A stretch of 64,000 bases of DNA from Planctomycetota bacterium. GTDB taxonomy: Bacteria > Planctomycetota > UBA1135. Positions within the stretch are counted from its first letter, which is position 1; each line of letters begins with the position of its first letter. The notes beneath the pieces are model-generated. The model did no database searches. It was not told where the DNA came from and was given only the letters and a program-made list of their open reading frames with translations. The stretch is from contig QQUA01000017.1 in the NCBI GenBank assembly GCA_008501825.1, positions 62,001 through 126,000 of the forward strand, read 5' to 3'. Of this stretch, positions 26,099 to 34,243 are shown in pieces. A program made the translations under genes and the position numbers.

Positions 26099-27418
26099 GT
26101 GAAAAGACTCCACCTTCGTCCGCCCCTCTTCACCCTGCTGCTGGTGCTGTTCAGCAGCGGCTGCTCCGTTTTGGGGGAGGACTACGCCGAGTCGCAGCAA
26201 GCTGCCCTGGCCGCGTTCGAGCGGGGGAACTTCCGCATGGCGGCGAAACGCTTCCAACAAGAAAAGGGAGCCCTCGACAGCCACGAATGGCTCGCCCTAG
26301 TGGAGACCGGCATGGCTTGGCACGCCGCCGGGCGCCTGGAGAAGGCCACCGAGTTTTGGTTGAAGGCGGTCGAAGTCTCTCAGGCCTTCGGCGACCGCCC
26401 CACCGTCAGCGGCCGCAGCTTGGCCGAAGGCGCCGCCTCCGCCGTGCTGAACGACAAAACGCTGCCCTACGACGGTGAAGGTTTCGAAGTGGTCCTGTTG
26501 CACAGTTTCCTGGCCTGGGATTATTTGCGCATGGGGCGCTTGGACGACGCCTGGGTGGAGGTCAACCTCGCTTATGACCTGCAGGATTCGGAACAGGAAC
26601 GATTCCAAAGCACCTACGGCATGAACCGCTTTGCGCGCTTCGTCGCCGCCTTGGTTCAGGAACTCGACGGGGAAGCTGACGAAGCACAAATGGATTTGCG
26701 CAAGCTTTCTCGGGAACTTCCCAATCATCCGGCGGTTCAGTATTCGCTGGAAAGGGTACGGAAATTACAAGGCCCGGAATCCAGCTCCGAGCGACGCCTG
26801 GCTCAACTCGTCGTGCTGTTGGAAAGAGGACGGATGCCGGCCAAACAACCGAAGGAAATGGCCTATCAAGGATTCCGCTCTTTCGGACGAGTTTCGGTGC
26901 CGAGCTACATCCGCTACGGAAGAGGCGGCTCGGGACAAGTCAACGTCATGATTGACGGCGCCTCGGTGGGAACTCCCGAATCTTTGGAGGACGTTTTCCA
27001 AGTCGCTCGAGCCAATCTTCGCGACCGCATGAATTGGCTGGCCGCCAAGGCCACCGCCCGCAGCATTGGAAAAACCGTTTTGGTGGAAGTCGCCGCTGAA
27101 GCGGTTGCGGAAGAACACGGTGAAGCCGCCGGCGCTTTAGTCGGCATCCTCGGTAGCGCCTTGAATTTCCTGTCCGAGCGAGCCGATTTGAGATCTTGGC
27201 TGACGCTCCCGTCGGCCATTCACGTATTGAGGGTCCCGGTGGAACCCGGCGAACACGAAATCCACTTGCAGTTCTTGGGCAGCGGGATCAGTTCGCCACC
27301 CAAGAGCCTGGGTCGCCGCAACTTCGAAGCCGGCAAACCCGTTTTCGTTACGGTCCGAACCTTGGGCCGCAACATGTACGCCCACGTGGACGGTGGCAGC
27401 ATCGTCCCCCAACCTTGA
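26099..27418 (+). CDS. COG3014-like lipoprotein with TPR-type repeats
   Basis: A 439-residue lipoprotein: the signal peptide ends in LFSSGC, giving a lipidated Cys. The first half has helical repeats (ALAAFERGNFRMAAKRFQQE, YLRMGRLDDAWVEVNLAY); the second half includes a hydrophobic Gly-rich segment (EEHGEAAGALVGILGSAL) and a beta-rich end. This layout, followed by YcfL-like and LpoB-like genes, matches the COG3014-YcfL-LpoB neighbourhood I know from gammaproteobacteria. The GTG at 26099 was chosen because it places the lipobox correctly; a longer frame from 25955 would bury it. Function is not established. Confidence 0.75.
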   Translation: MKRLHLRPPLFTLLLVLFSSGCSVLGEDYAESQQAALAAFERGNFRMAAKRFQQEKGALDSHEWLALVETGMAWHAAGRLEKATEFWLKAVEVSQAFGDRPTVSGRSLAEGAASAVLNDKTLPYDGEGFEVVLLHSFLAWDYLRMGRLDDAWVEVNLAYDLQDSEQERFQSTYGMNRFARFVAALVQELDGEADEAQMDLRKLSRELPNHPAVQYSLERVRKLQGPESSSERRLAQLVVLLERGRMPAKQPKEMAYQGFRSFGRVSVPSYIRYGRGGSGQVNVMIDGASVGTPESLEDVFQVARANLRDRMNWLAAKATARSIGKTVLVEVAAEAVAEEHGEAAGALVGILGSALNFLSERADLRSWLTLPSAIHVLRVPVEPGEHEIHLQFLGSGISSPPKSLGRRNFEAGKPVFVTVRTLGRNMYAHVDGGSIVPQP

Positions 27419-27426
27419 ACACCGAA

Positions 27427-27825
27427 ATGAAACGCCTGCTCTTACTCCTGACTCCGGTTTTGTTCGTAGCTGCCTGCGGCTCGAACGAAGCCAGCTACGG
27501 TCCTCTGACCGGTACCGCCCGTTTCGTCGGCGACGACGCCGTGGACGGAATTTTGGAATTGGAAGACGCCCAAGTTCGGTTCACCGAAACCGATTTGGCA
27601 GTCTACCAAGTTGAACTGGTCAACTATGACGAAGATCAAGTCATCGTGGAAGTCAGACCGAACTGGTTCGACGAAGGCGGCGTCCGCATCAATGACGTGA
27701 CCCGCCACTGGGAAATCGTCCGCGTGGAAGGCCGCAGCCGGACTCCTTACACTTCGGTGGCTCCTTCGGTGAAAGCCGTTCGCTGCGAAACCGAAATTCG
27801 ATTGCACCAACCCATCCAAGATTGA
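27427..27825 (+). CDS. YcfL-like (DUF1425) lipoprotein, first copy
   Basis: A 132-residue lipoprotein (lipobox FVAACG near the N-terminus) with a beta-rich body: TARFVGDDAVDGILELED, YQVELVNYDEDQVIVEVRPNW and a C-terminal VRCETEIRL strand. This resembles YcfL/DUF1425 small lipoproteins, including the YRVWFDDDG-like RPNWFDEGGV turn. It lies nine bases after the COG3014-like gene and overlaps the next by TTGA if that gene starts at TTG 27822. Its place between COG3014-like and LpoB-like genes supports the assignment. Exact function is unknown. Confidence 0.66.
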   Translation: MKRLLLLLTPVLFVAACGSNEASYGPLTGTARFVGDDAVDGILELEDAQVRFTETDLAVYQVELVNYDEDQVIVEVRPNWFDEGGVRINDVTRHWEIVRVEGRSRTPYTSVAPSVKAVRCETEIRLHQPIQD

Positions 27826-27827
27826 TC

Positions 27828-28253
27828 ATGTCGACATCTCGGTGCTTCAAACTAGGTTGGCTCGGATGGATCGGTGCCTTTTGGCTCGGCGCCTGTTCCG
27901 GTCCGGACGTGTACGAGGGGGACATCCTTCACGGAGGAGAACAGGTTCAAGTGGAAGTCCGTTCCTTCGTCGACGAGGTCGACGTGGAAAATTTGGTCGG
28001 GCGCCAAAATCAAGGCCGGCTCATGGCCCAATTCCGAATCGTCAACGAACAGGATGAGCCACTGCGCCTGAACGTTCACACGGAATGGCAGGATGCCGAC
28101 GGATTCCGCCTTCCCGCCGCCCGAGGGGGCCAAGAAAATCACTACGTAGTTCTCCGCTCAGCCGAGGAACGCGTTTTAACCTTTACCTCCAGCGACCGCC
28201 AAGCCGCCAGATTCCAGGCCCGGGTGGAGCACGCCGCCCGCCCTCGCCCTTAA
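27828..28253 (+). CDS. YcfL-like (DUF1425) lipoprotein, second copy
   Basis: A 141-residue lipoprotein (GAFWLGACSG is a lipobox) in the same order of beta strands as its neighbour: VEVRSFVDEVDVENLVGR, AQFRIVNEQDEPLRLNVHTEWQDADG, and a C-terminal strand. The two look like diverged duplicates. ATG at 27828 was taken; TTG at 27822 would overlap the upstream stop as TTGA. It is followed 13 bases later by the LpoB-like gene. Confidence 0.65.
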   Translation: MSTSRCFKLGWLGWIGAFWLGACSGPDVYEGDILHGGEQVQVEVRSFVDEVDVENLVGRQNQGRLMAQFRIVNEQDEPLRLNVHTEWQDADGFRLPAARGGQENHYVVLRSAEERVLTFTSSDRQAARFQARVEHAARPRP

Positions 28254-28266
28254 CCAACGCCCAACC

Positions 28267-28830
28267 ATGAACAAGTCTCTTTTGCTTTTGTTAGCGGCTT
28301 TACCCGCCCTGGCCGCTTGTTCCACGGAAACTCGTTACGAAGACCCGGAAGCGGTGGAAACCATCGACGCCCGCTTCGGCCAGACCGACTTGCAAGTGAT
28401 TGCCGAAACCATGACGCAGTCCTTCTTGCAAGCCAACGTTTGGGGGGAAGGAGAGAAGCCCACCTTGCTTTTTGGCGGAGTTACCAATGTCACCAAGCAG
28501 CACGTAGATACCAAAAACATCACCGACACCATTCGCACCGCTTTGGTTCAGTCCGGAAAGTTCCGCATTGTCGTCGGCGATCAAGGGCTGGGTGAAATTC
28601 AAAAGGAAGTGGATTACCAGCAAAGCGGTGCCGTGGATCCGACGACGGCGGTGGAACTCGGCAAGCAGCGCGGGGCGGAATACGTGCTTTACGGACGCTT
28701 TTCCGAAATCGCCAAAAAGAAGGGGGACATCCACTCTCGCTTCATGAAGTTCACCTTGAATGCCGTCAACGTGCAAACCCGAGAGTTGGTTTGGGCGGAA
28801 GAAAAGCAAATCAGCAAGATCACTTCCTAG
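28267..28830 (+). CDS. LpoB-like lipoprotein, first copy
   Basis: A 187-residue lipoprotein (LAACS lipobox). The mature body DPEAVETIDARFGQTDLQVI, then LFGGVTNVTKQHVDTKNIT, LVQSGKFRIVVGD and VELGKQRGAEYVLYGRFSEI is the alpha/beta fold of LpoB (penicillin-binding protein activator) and related CsgG-like lipoproteins. In E. coli LpoB activates the bifunctional synthase PBP1b from the outer membrane. No PBP gene is in the window, so the partner is unknown. A second copy follows immediately. Confidence 0.75.
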   Translation: MNKSLLLLLAALPALAACSTETRYEDPEAVETIDARFGQTDLQVIAETMTQSFLQANVWGEGEKPTLLFGGVTNVTKQHVDTKNITDTIRTALVQSGKFRIVVGDQGLGEIQKEVDYQQSGAVDPTTAVELGKQRGAEYVLYGRFSEIAKKKGDIHSRFMKFTLNAVNVQTRELVWAEEKQISKITS

Positions 28831-28852
28831 GCCATTCGCCGGGTCAAAGAAA

Positions 28853-29434
28853 GTGCCTGCCACCCTTCGCCTTCTTCTCGCCCTCGGCGCCAGCAGCTTG
28901 ATCGGCTGCGCCGGAGAGTCCCGGTACGAAGACCCCGAGGCCGTGGAGACCATTGACGACCGCTTCGGCCAAACCGACCTACATCTGATTGTTTCCAAGA
29001 TGGTGGATTCCTTCATGGGAACCCAGGTTTGGCCGGAAGCGAAACCGGTCATGTTGATGGGAGCGGTTCAAAACCGCACCCGCCAGCATTTGGACACCAA
29101 AAACATCAGTGATTCCATCCGAACGGCTTTGATCCAATCCGGCCGATTCCGCTTCGTCGCTGGGGATCAAGGCAAAGGAGAGATATCAGAAGAAACCGTC
29201 TATCAGGCTTCGGGAGCCGTGGATCCCGACACGGCGGTGGAGTTGGGCAAGCAATTAGGGGCTTCCTACGTCATGTTTGGCCGATTTACCGAAATCAAAA
29301 AGGAAACGGAAAGAGTCCGATCCCGGTTTATGAAGTTCACCTTGAATGTGGTGGATGTAGAGAACCGGGTCTTGCTTTGGTCTGAGGAGCAGAAGATCAG
29401 TAAGGTTACCGAGAAGGCATTTCTCGGATGGTGA
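28853..29434 (+). CDS. LpoB-like lipoprotein, second copy
   Basis: A 193-residue paralogue of the gene before it: lipobox LIGCAG, then DPEAVETIDDRFGQTDLHLI and QNRTRQHLDTKNISDSIRTA, nearly the same as the first copy. It ends with an extra 7-residue tail (EKAFLGW) just before an insertion sequence that starts two bases after the stop codon, so the tail may have been altered by the insertion. The GTG at 28853 was chosen because a lipoprotein signal starts there; the open frame runs further upstream inside the first copy. Confidence 0.75.
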   Translation: MPATLRLLLALGASSLIGCAGESRYEDPEAVETIDDRFGQTDLHLIVSKMVDSFMGTQVWPEAKPVMLMGAVQNRTRQHLDTKNISDSIRTALIQSGRFRFVAGDQGKGEISEETVYQASGAVDPDTAVELGKQLGASYVMFGRFTEIKKETERVRSRFMKFTLNVVDVENRVLLWSEEQKISKVTEKAFLGW

Positions 29435-29436
29435 CG

Positions 29437-29461
29437 AAACTGGCCCAGAGTATTGGAGGTT
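29437..29461 (+). repeat. IS left terminal inverted repeat
   Basis: The 25-bp left end, starting AAACTGGCCCAG and ending GGAGGTT, is the exact reverse complement of 30547-30571. The same 24-bp core with three changes is found at 54686. Confidence 0.93.
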
Positions 29462-29538
29462 AAGCCGAAAAAATCGGCGTAACCTCGAGCGGATCTAGCC
29501 GTCTTCCAGACGTACCCGCAGTTTTTTCGGTGCGCCTC

Positions 29539-30540
29539 ATGACCGCTTTTCAGCCCTCCCATTGCCCCTGGCCCCGGTGCCCGAGCCGGCGCGACAAAGC
29601 CAGCCCGCACATCCAACGCCGCGGCTTTTTCCGGACCCGCCACCAGCCCAAGGTGCAGCGCTTTTTGTGCCTGGTTTGCAAGCGCTCCTTTTCCACCCAG
29701 ACCTTTCGACTCGACTATCGCCTGCGCTACCCCGACCTGCATCTGAAAGTGTTTTGGGAAAACGTCAGCAAGGTCACGCTGCGCCAAAGCGGCCGCAAAC
29801 TGAAGGTGGATCGAAAAACCATCGCCCACCGCTTGCATCTGCTTGGCGTTCACGCCGAAGCCTTCCACACCGACAAACTTCGGCAACCGACAGGTGCCGG
29901 CTTTCATGGGCCTTTCCAATTGGACGAACTGGAGACTTTCGAGTCCGATCGGCGTTTACAGCCCTTGACCGTGCCGGTTTTGATCCATCGGCGGAACTAC
30001 TTCGTGGTCCATCTCGACGCCGGCACCTTGCCTTGTCGCGGCAAGCTGACGCCGAAATATCGCCAAAAGAAGCAAGCTCGGGAGAAGTTGTACGGCAAGC
30101 GGCGCTCCGAATCCCGCAAGCTGGTAACCCGCTGCTTCGAGATCCTGCAGCGGGCGCTGCCGCCGGAGGTAGCCCTGGAGTTGCAGTCGGACCGCAAGCA
30201 GCTCTACGGCTCGGTCCTGGCCAAAGTGTTCGAGGGCGAGCGGCCGTATCGCTGGCGGCGGGAGTCGTCGAAGACCCGCCGCGACAACCGCAATTTGCTG
30301 TTTCCGATCAACCACACTCTGGCGCAGATGCGGGATTCGATCTCGCGTCTGGTGCGGCGCAATTGGGGGGTGTCGAAGCAGTGCGCTTGGCTGCGCCGGC
30401 ACCTTTGGGTGTGGCTGATATGGCGCAATTACGTGCGGCCGGTAACGGTGAAGCCGAAGGTGCCGACTCCGGCCCAGATCGCCGGAGTCTGCAGCAAGCC
30501 GCTAACCGCTGAAGAGGTCTTTACTTGGAGGATTTTTTAA
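29539..30540 (+). CDS. IS transposase, zinc-ribbon DDE type related to IS1
   Basis: About 333 residues. The N-terminus has a zinc-ribbon-like set (CPWPRC and CLVCKRSF) followed by a helix-turn-helix-like segment (LKVDRKTIAHRLHLLG). The catalytic part includes QLDELETFESD (first Asp) and LELQSDRKQLYGSV (second Asp). The last part, NHTLAQMRDSISRLVRRNWGVSKQ, corresponds to the third acidic region of IS1-type transposases, here with Asp where a Glu may be expected. ATG 29539 was used; a GTG three codons earlier is possible. The gene fills the element between the inverted repeats. Confidence 0.82.
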   Translation: MTAFQPSHCPWPRCPSRRDKASPHIQRRGFFRTRHQPKVQRFLCLVCKRSFSTQTFRLDYRLRYPDLHLKVFWENVSKVTLRQSGRKLKVDRKTIAHRLHLLGVHAEAFHTDKLRQPTGAGFHGPFQLDELETFESDRRLQPLTVPVLIHRRNYFVVHLDAGTLPCRGKLTPKYRQKKQAREKLYGKRRSESRKLVTRCFEILQRALPPEVALELQSDRKQLYGSVLAKVFEGERPYRWRRESSKTRRDNRNLLFPINHTLAQMRDSISRLVRRNWGVSKQCAWLRRHLWVWLIWRNYVRPVTVKPKVPTPAQIAGVCSKPLTAEEVFTWRIF

Positions 30541-30546
30541 GGCCCA

Positions 30547-30571
30547 AACCTCCAATACTCTGGGCCAGTTT
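30547..30571 (-). repeat. IS right terminal inverted repeat
   Basis: Exact 25-bp complement of the left end. The T-rich sequence directly outside it (TTTTT) merges with the stop codon TAA of the pseudopilin gene on the other strand. Confidence 0.93.
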
Positions 30572-31384
30572 TTACTTGGGTCGCCTTCTGGGCACCCCTC
30601 CCCCCTTTCCTTGCTTACTCCCTTTTTGACCTTGTCCTCCCTTCTTAGAAGACGAGCCACCGACGCCTTGGCTTCCGGAAGTTCGTCCCAAATGGACCGA
30701 AGTCAATTTCACTACCGGAGATCGCCCCAAGGGATCTTCCACGAAGGCATCACCCCAAGCATCCTCTTGGAGTTCAGAACTATTCGGCAATATTTTTCGA
30801 GTCACCAATACAGTAAAAATTCTCGAAAAACCTGGAGTCAAGGGTTGGTCCTTGCCATAAATCGAATTGTAACGAAGAACCGCATCGTTAAGGATTTCCA
30901 GTCGCTCTAAAGTAAGCTCTCGGCGAATCCAAGTCACGTCCACGGTTACTCGCAGATCATCCCCGTTGCTCCTTACGGCGTCCGGACCATCGCTGAGGAT
31001 CACCAATTGATCCCCAGATTGAGAAAGTCTGTACGGACGGCGCCATGCATCGACTTCGAAACCGGTAGAAGTTTGAGAAGCAGAAGCTACGTCTCCGGTC
31101 AAATAGGGTCCTGACCACCCTGAGATTCCTTTCGGTGGTTGAATCAAATCTTTCAGACTGGAAGGTAATTCCAAAGTGTCGCGGAAATAGTTTTCCACCG
31201 CCACTCCATGCTGGCGCAATTCAGTTTGAGTATCCCGCTTGGCTTGTGAGGTTATCCACTTGGAGCCCATCGGCAGAGCGGCACCCAAAATCACGGCAAG
31301 GATGGCCATAACGACCAAAATTTCCAAGAGAGTGAATCCGGACCTTTGGGAATTTGGTTTCAAGGTTTGCTTGAAGAAAATCAT
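30572..31384 (-). CDS. Type II secretion pseudopilin with two GspG-like C-terminal units
   Basis: A 270-residue pseudopilin. The prepilin peptidase site and helix are GFTLLEILVVMAILAV, with the Glu five residues after the cleavage Gly. Residues 45-140 show a GspG-like fold (SGWSGPYLTG, VDAWRRPYRLSQSGDQLVILSDG); a second related unit follows (LEILNDAVLRYNSI ... LPNSSELQEDAWGDAFVEDP). The C-terminal 30 residues are Gly/Lys/Gln/Arg-rich. The ATG at 31384 starts just before the prepilin leader; a longer frame adds an unrelated Arg/His-rich stretch. The gene ends exactly at the insertion sequence, so the tail may be shortened. It closes the secretion operon. Confidence 0.8.
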   Translation of the reverse strand: MIFFKQTLKPNSQRSGFTLLEILVVMAILAVILGAALPMGSKWITSQAKRDTQTELRQHGVAVENYFRDTLELPSSLKDLIQPPKGISGWSGPYLTGDVASASQTSTGFEVDAWRRPYRLSQSGDQLVILSDGPDAVRSNGDDLRVTVDVTWIRRELTLERLEILNDAVLRYNSIYGKDQPLTPGFSRIFTVLVTRKILPNSSELQEDAWGDAFVEDPLGRSPVVKLTSVHLGRTSGSQGVGGSSSKKGGQGQKGSKQGKGGGVPRRRPK

Positions 31385-31392
31385 GTCGCACC

Positions 31393-32589
31393 TCAACCCA
31401 TGGTTTCGAACAGAGTGAAGATCGGCAACAGGGTTGCCAAGAGAATGTAAGCGACAATGATGCCCGCAAACACCAAGATCGCCGGCTCGAGAAAGGCCAA
31501 GAACTTCTTGACTTCTCTCGGAATCTCGTTGTCGTAGAACTGGACCAGGCGATTCAGGCACAGTTCTAAATCACCGGTACGCTCGCCGATGCCGGCGACT
31601 TGAATCAGTAAGGGGTCTATCAACTCCTCCCGCTCCATGCTCTCAGCCAGAGTATTTCCCCGTCGAACTCGATCCGCGACTCGGCCGAAGCAAGCTTCCA
31701 TGGCGGCGTTGCCGCAGGTATTTCCGGCAACGTCTAAAACCGTAAACATGTCGCAACCGGCGGAGAGAAGAATAGAGCAAGTAGAGGCAAACCGGGAAGT
31801 AGAAAGCTTTTTCATGATGGTTCCGAGTTTGGGAATACCTGTTAATAACATGTGGAATCGCTTGCGAACTTCGGCGTTGCGCAAGGACCTCTTGAAGCCG
31901 ATCAGGCCGCCGACGATTCCTAACACCAGCCATTGACCGTATGCGATTACAAAGTCGGAAGCGCCGATTACGATTCTGGTCTGAGTGGGCAAATTTTCTT
32001 CGCCCTGGGGCAGCAAACCCAAAATCGCCGGCAAGACGAAATAAAGCAGCACACCGACCAAAACGAATATTGCCGAAAACAAGATGCTGGGATAGATCAT
32101 CGCCTGAATTGCCGTAGCCCGCATGGTGCGCACCCATTCCAAATAGGAGGCAAGTCTTCCCAGGACGACATCCAAAGAACCGGAAGATTCGCCGGCTCGA
32201 ACCGAGGCGCGGTAAACGTCGGGAAAGGCTTGAGGATGCCGGCTCATCGCATCCGAAAGGCTGTGCCCCTGCTCGAGGACGGTGACCATATTGTCCAGGA
32301 GCTTAGCCAAATCTTCCCGATCCATTCGCTCGCCGATACCCTTCAAGCCTTCAACCAACGGAACCCCGGCACCGGTGACGGTGGCAAGTTGATTCGTAAG
32401 GTTAATCAAATCGGTTTTCTTGATCTTATAGGACTTCTTCCCAAGCTTTTCGGAGATGGCCTTGGCACTGGTCAGAGTAAGCCCCTTGGCTTCCAAATCG
32501 GAGTCCAATTCAAATTCACTGCTGGCCCAAGCCCGGCCGTGAACCAGGCTTCCATCACTTCTCGCGGCCACATAATCAAAGGTTTTCAC
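31393..32589 (-). CDS. gspF: Type II secretion/type IV pilus inner-membrane protein F
   Basis: A 398-residue platform protein of the GspF/PilC family. It has the two tandem T2SSF domains: LINLTNQLATVTGAGVPLVEGL near residue 60-80 and the second FASTCSILLSAGCDMFTVLD near 260-280, with three membrane segments (FSAIFVLVGVLLYFVLPAIL, the middle one, and the final AILVFAGIIVAYILLATLLP). It connects the assembly ATPase to the pilus in the inner membrane. The GTG start at 32589 has GAAGGA upstream and the gene overlaps the end of gspE by 14 bases. Confidence 0.9.
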   Translation of the reverse strand: MKTFDYVAARSDGSLVHGRAWASSEFELDSDLEAKGLTLTSAKAISEKLGKKSYKIKKTDLINLTNQLATVTGAGVPLVEGLKGIGERMDREDLAKLLDNMVTVLEQGHSLSDAMSRHPQAFPDVYRASVRAGESSGSLDVVLGRLASYLEWVRTMRATAIQAMIYPSILFSAIFVLVGVLLYFVLPAILGLLPQGEENLPTQTRIVIGASDFVIAYGQWLVLGIVGGLIGFKRSLRNAEVRKRFHMLLTGIPKLGTIMKKLSTSRFASTCSILLSAGCDMFTVLDVAGNTCGNAAMEACFGRVADRVRRGNTLAESMEREELIDPLLIQVAGIGERTGDLELCLNRLVQFYDNEIPREVKKFLAFLEPAILVFAGIIVAYILLATLLPIFTLFETMG

Positions 32590-34243
32590 GTTCCTTCTTG
32601 CTCAACCGGTGACTTCGATTCACTCGCTCAACTTCCTCCACGGTGGTAATTCCCGCTTGGACCTTCAAGCGACCGTCGTAGTTCATGTCTTTGAACCCAG
32701 AAGCTTCCGCCAATCTGCGCAACTCCACTAAGTCAGCTCCTTGACGAAGGACTTCCGCCATGGATTCGTCCGGAAGAAACAGTTCAGACAAAGCGGCTCG
32801 CCCCCGATAGCCGCTGTCGCCACAGTGTTGGCAACCCTTGCCTTTCTTCATTTGACCGGGGTCACCCAAAAGGAACTCCAGTTCGTGAGGAGTAGGCTCC
32901 ACCGGCTCCGCGCAGGTGGAACAAATCCGTCGCACCAGGCGCTGGGCAAGAACCCCGATCAAAGCGTCTTCCACCAAATACGGCTCAATACCCAAATCAG
33001 TCAATCTCGGAATGGCCCCAAGGGCCGAATTGGTGTGCAGGGTCGAGAAGACCAAATGGCCGGTCATCGAGGCTTTAATCGCCATGCTGGCGGTTTCGTG
33101 ATCTCGGATCTCGCCGACCAAAATCACGTCCGGATCCTGCCGCAAAAGAGCTCGAAGTCCCTGCAGAAATGTGTATCCGATGCCCGGTTCTACCTGACTT
33201 TGCCGCAGCAAGGGCAAACGGTATTCCACTGGATCTTCCACCGTCGCCACGCTTCGGTGAACCGCGTCTACTTCGGCAAGCAGGGCGTAGAGCGTGGTTG
33301 TCTTTCCGGAACCGGTGGGCCCGGTAACCAAGAACAAGCCGTGAGATCGCTCGGTGATCTTCAGAAGCGGCAATCGTTTTTCCGGCTCCATTCCAAGCTG
33401 ATTCAATCGCTTGACGCCGCCGGAAGTATCCAGGATACGCAACACCACGTTTTCCCCGTCCGCAGTGGGCATGATGGACACGCGCATGTCCACGTTTCCT
33501 TGATTCACCACCATCCGCAAGCGTCCGTCCTGAGGCCGGCGCCTTTCCGAAATGTCCAAGTTGGAAAGAATCTTCAATCTTGAAATCACCGCATCGGTCG
33601 CGGCTCGAGGAAGGTTTTCCGCTTGCTGCAAAATACCGTCGATTCGATAGCGGACGCGGGTAATTCGTTCCTCAGGTTCAACGTGAATGTCCGTGGCCCC
33701 GCGATGGATCGCATCCAACAAGATCGCTTGGGTCACCCGCTCTACCGGAAATTCGTCTCCGAATTGCTCGGTAGAAAGGCTGTCCAGAATAGTTTGAACA
33801 CGGGCTTCCTTTTCCGGAAGATACTTGGAAATCAAGCCCCGCAAATCGCTTTCGGTAAGGACTGCCAAGATCAGCGGAAATGGAAATCGCTGCCGGATTT
33901 CACTGATCAAAGCCGGGTCATCTGGATCCACGCATCCGACCCGCAGAACACCATCTTCCAATGCAATGGGGAACGATTGGGTACGGCGGGCAAAGCCGGC
34001 ATCGATCCGATCCAAAAGCTCACCATCCCCCTCGATGGCGGATGCCGGCACCAAATCCAATCCAAGATCTTCGGCCAACAGGCCGGCGACGTCTTCCTCG
34101 GAAGCGAAGCCGAGAGAAACCAGAATTTCTCCCAGGGGCCGATGGGCCCGCCGTTGCTCCTTGATCGCAACTTCCAGCTTGCGCTGGTCCAGGACTCCTT
34201 TTTCCAGGAGCCGGTCTCCGATCCTAACCCGAGTTTGCGCCAT
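32576..34243 (-). CDS. gspE: Type II secretion assembly ATPase E
   Basis: A hexameric AAA-type ATPase of about 555 residues. It has an N-terminal MshEN-like domain (PLGEILVSLGFASEEDVAGLLAEDLGL), the core with Walker A GPTGSGKTTTLYAL, the Asp box (VATVEDPVEYRL), Walker B (DVILVGEIRDHETA), the His box (TGHLVFSTLHTN) and a tetracysteine zinc motif, CSTC ... CQHC, typical of GspE. It powers pseudopilus growth. The ATG at 34243 was preferred over GTG 34255. It overlaps the secretin gene by 20 bases. Confidence 0.93.
   Translation of the reverse strand: MAQTRVRIGDRLLEKGVLDQRKLEVAIKEQRRAHRPLGEILVSLGFASEEDVAGLLAEDLGLDLVPASAIEGDGELLDRIDAGFARRTQSFPIALEDGVLRVGCVDPDDPALISEIRQRFPFPLILAVLTESDLRGLISKYLPEKEARVQTILDSLSTEQFGDEFPVERVTQAILLDAIHRGATDIHVEPEERITRVRYRIDGILQQAENLPRAATDAVISRLKILSNLDISERRRPQDGRLRMVVNQGNVDMRVSIMPTADGENVVLRILDTSGGVKRLNQLGMEPEKRLPLLKITERSHGLFLVTGPTGSGKTTTLYALLAEVDAVHRSVATVEDPVEYRLPLLRQSQVEPGIGYTFLQGLRALLRQDPDVILVGEIRDHETASMAIKASMTGHLVFSTLHTNSALGAIPRLTDLGIEPYLVEDALIGVLAQRLVRRICSTCAEPVEPTPHELEFLLGDPGQMKKGKGCQHCGDSGYRGRAALSELFLPDESMAEVLRQGADLVELRRLAEASGFKDMNYDGRLKVQAGITTVEEVERVNRSHRLSKKERENL

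Larger units (their letters stand above)
29437..30571 (+). mobile_element. Complete IS1-superfamily-like insertion sequence
   Basis: An element of about 1135 bp with perfect 25-bp inverted repeats at 29437-29461 and 30547-30571 (left end begins AAACTGGCCCAG). It holds one transposase gene. No target-site duplication is evident at either flank. The element fits exactly between the stop codons of the convergent LpoB-like and pseudopilin genes: two bases after one, and directly adjacent to the other. The perfect repeats and intact gene suggest a recent or still active element. Confidence 0.9.

Noticed and set aside
29562..30512. A second long plus-strand frame (316 residues) inside the IS
   Set aside because: Pro/Arg/Ala-rich with no domain; it overlaps the transposase in another frame, which has the zinc-ribbon and DDE-type features.
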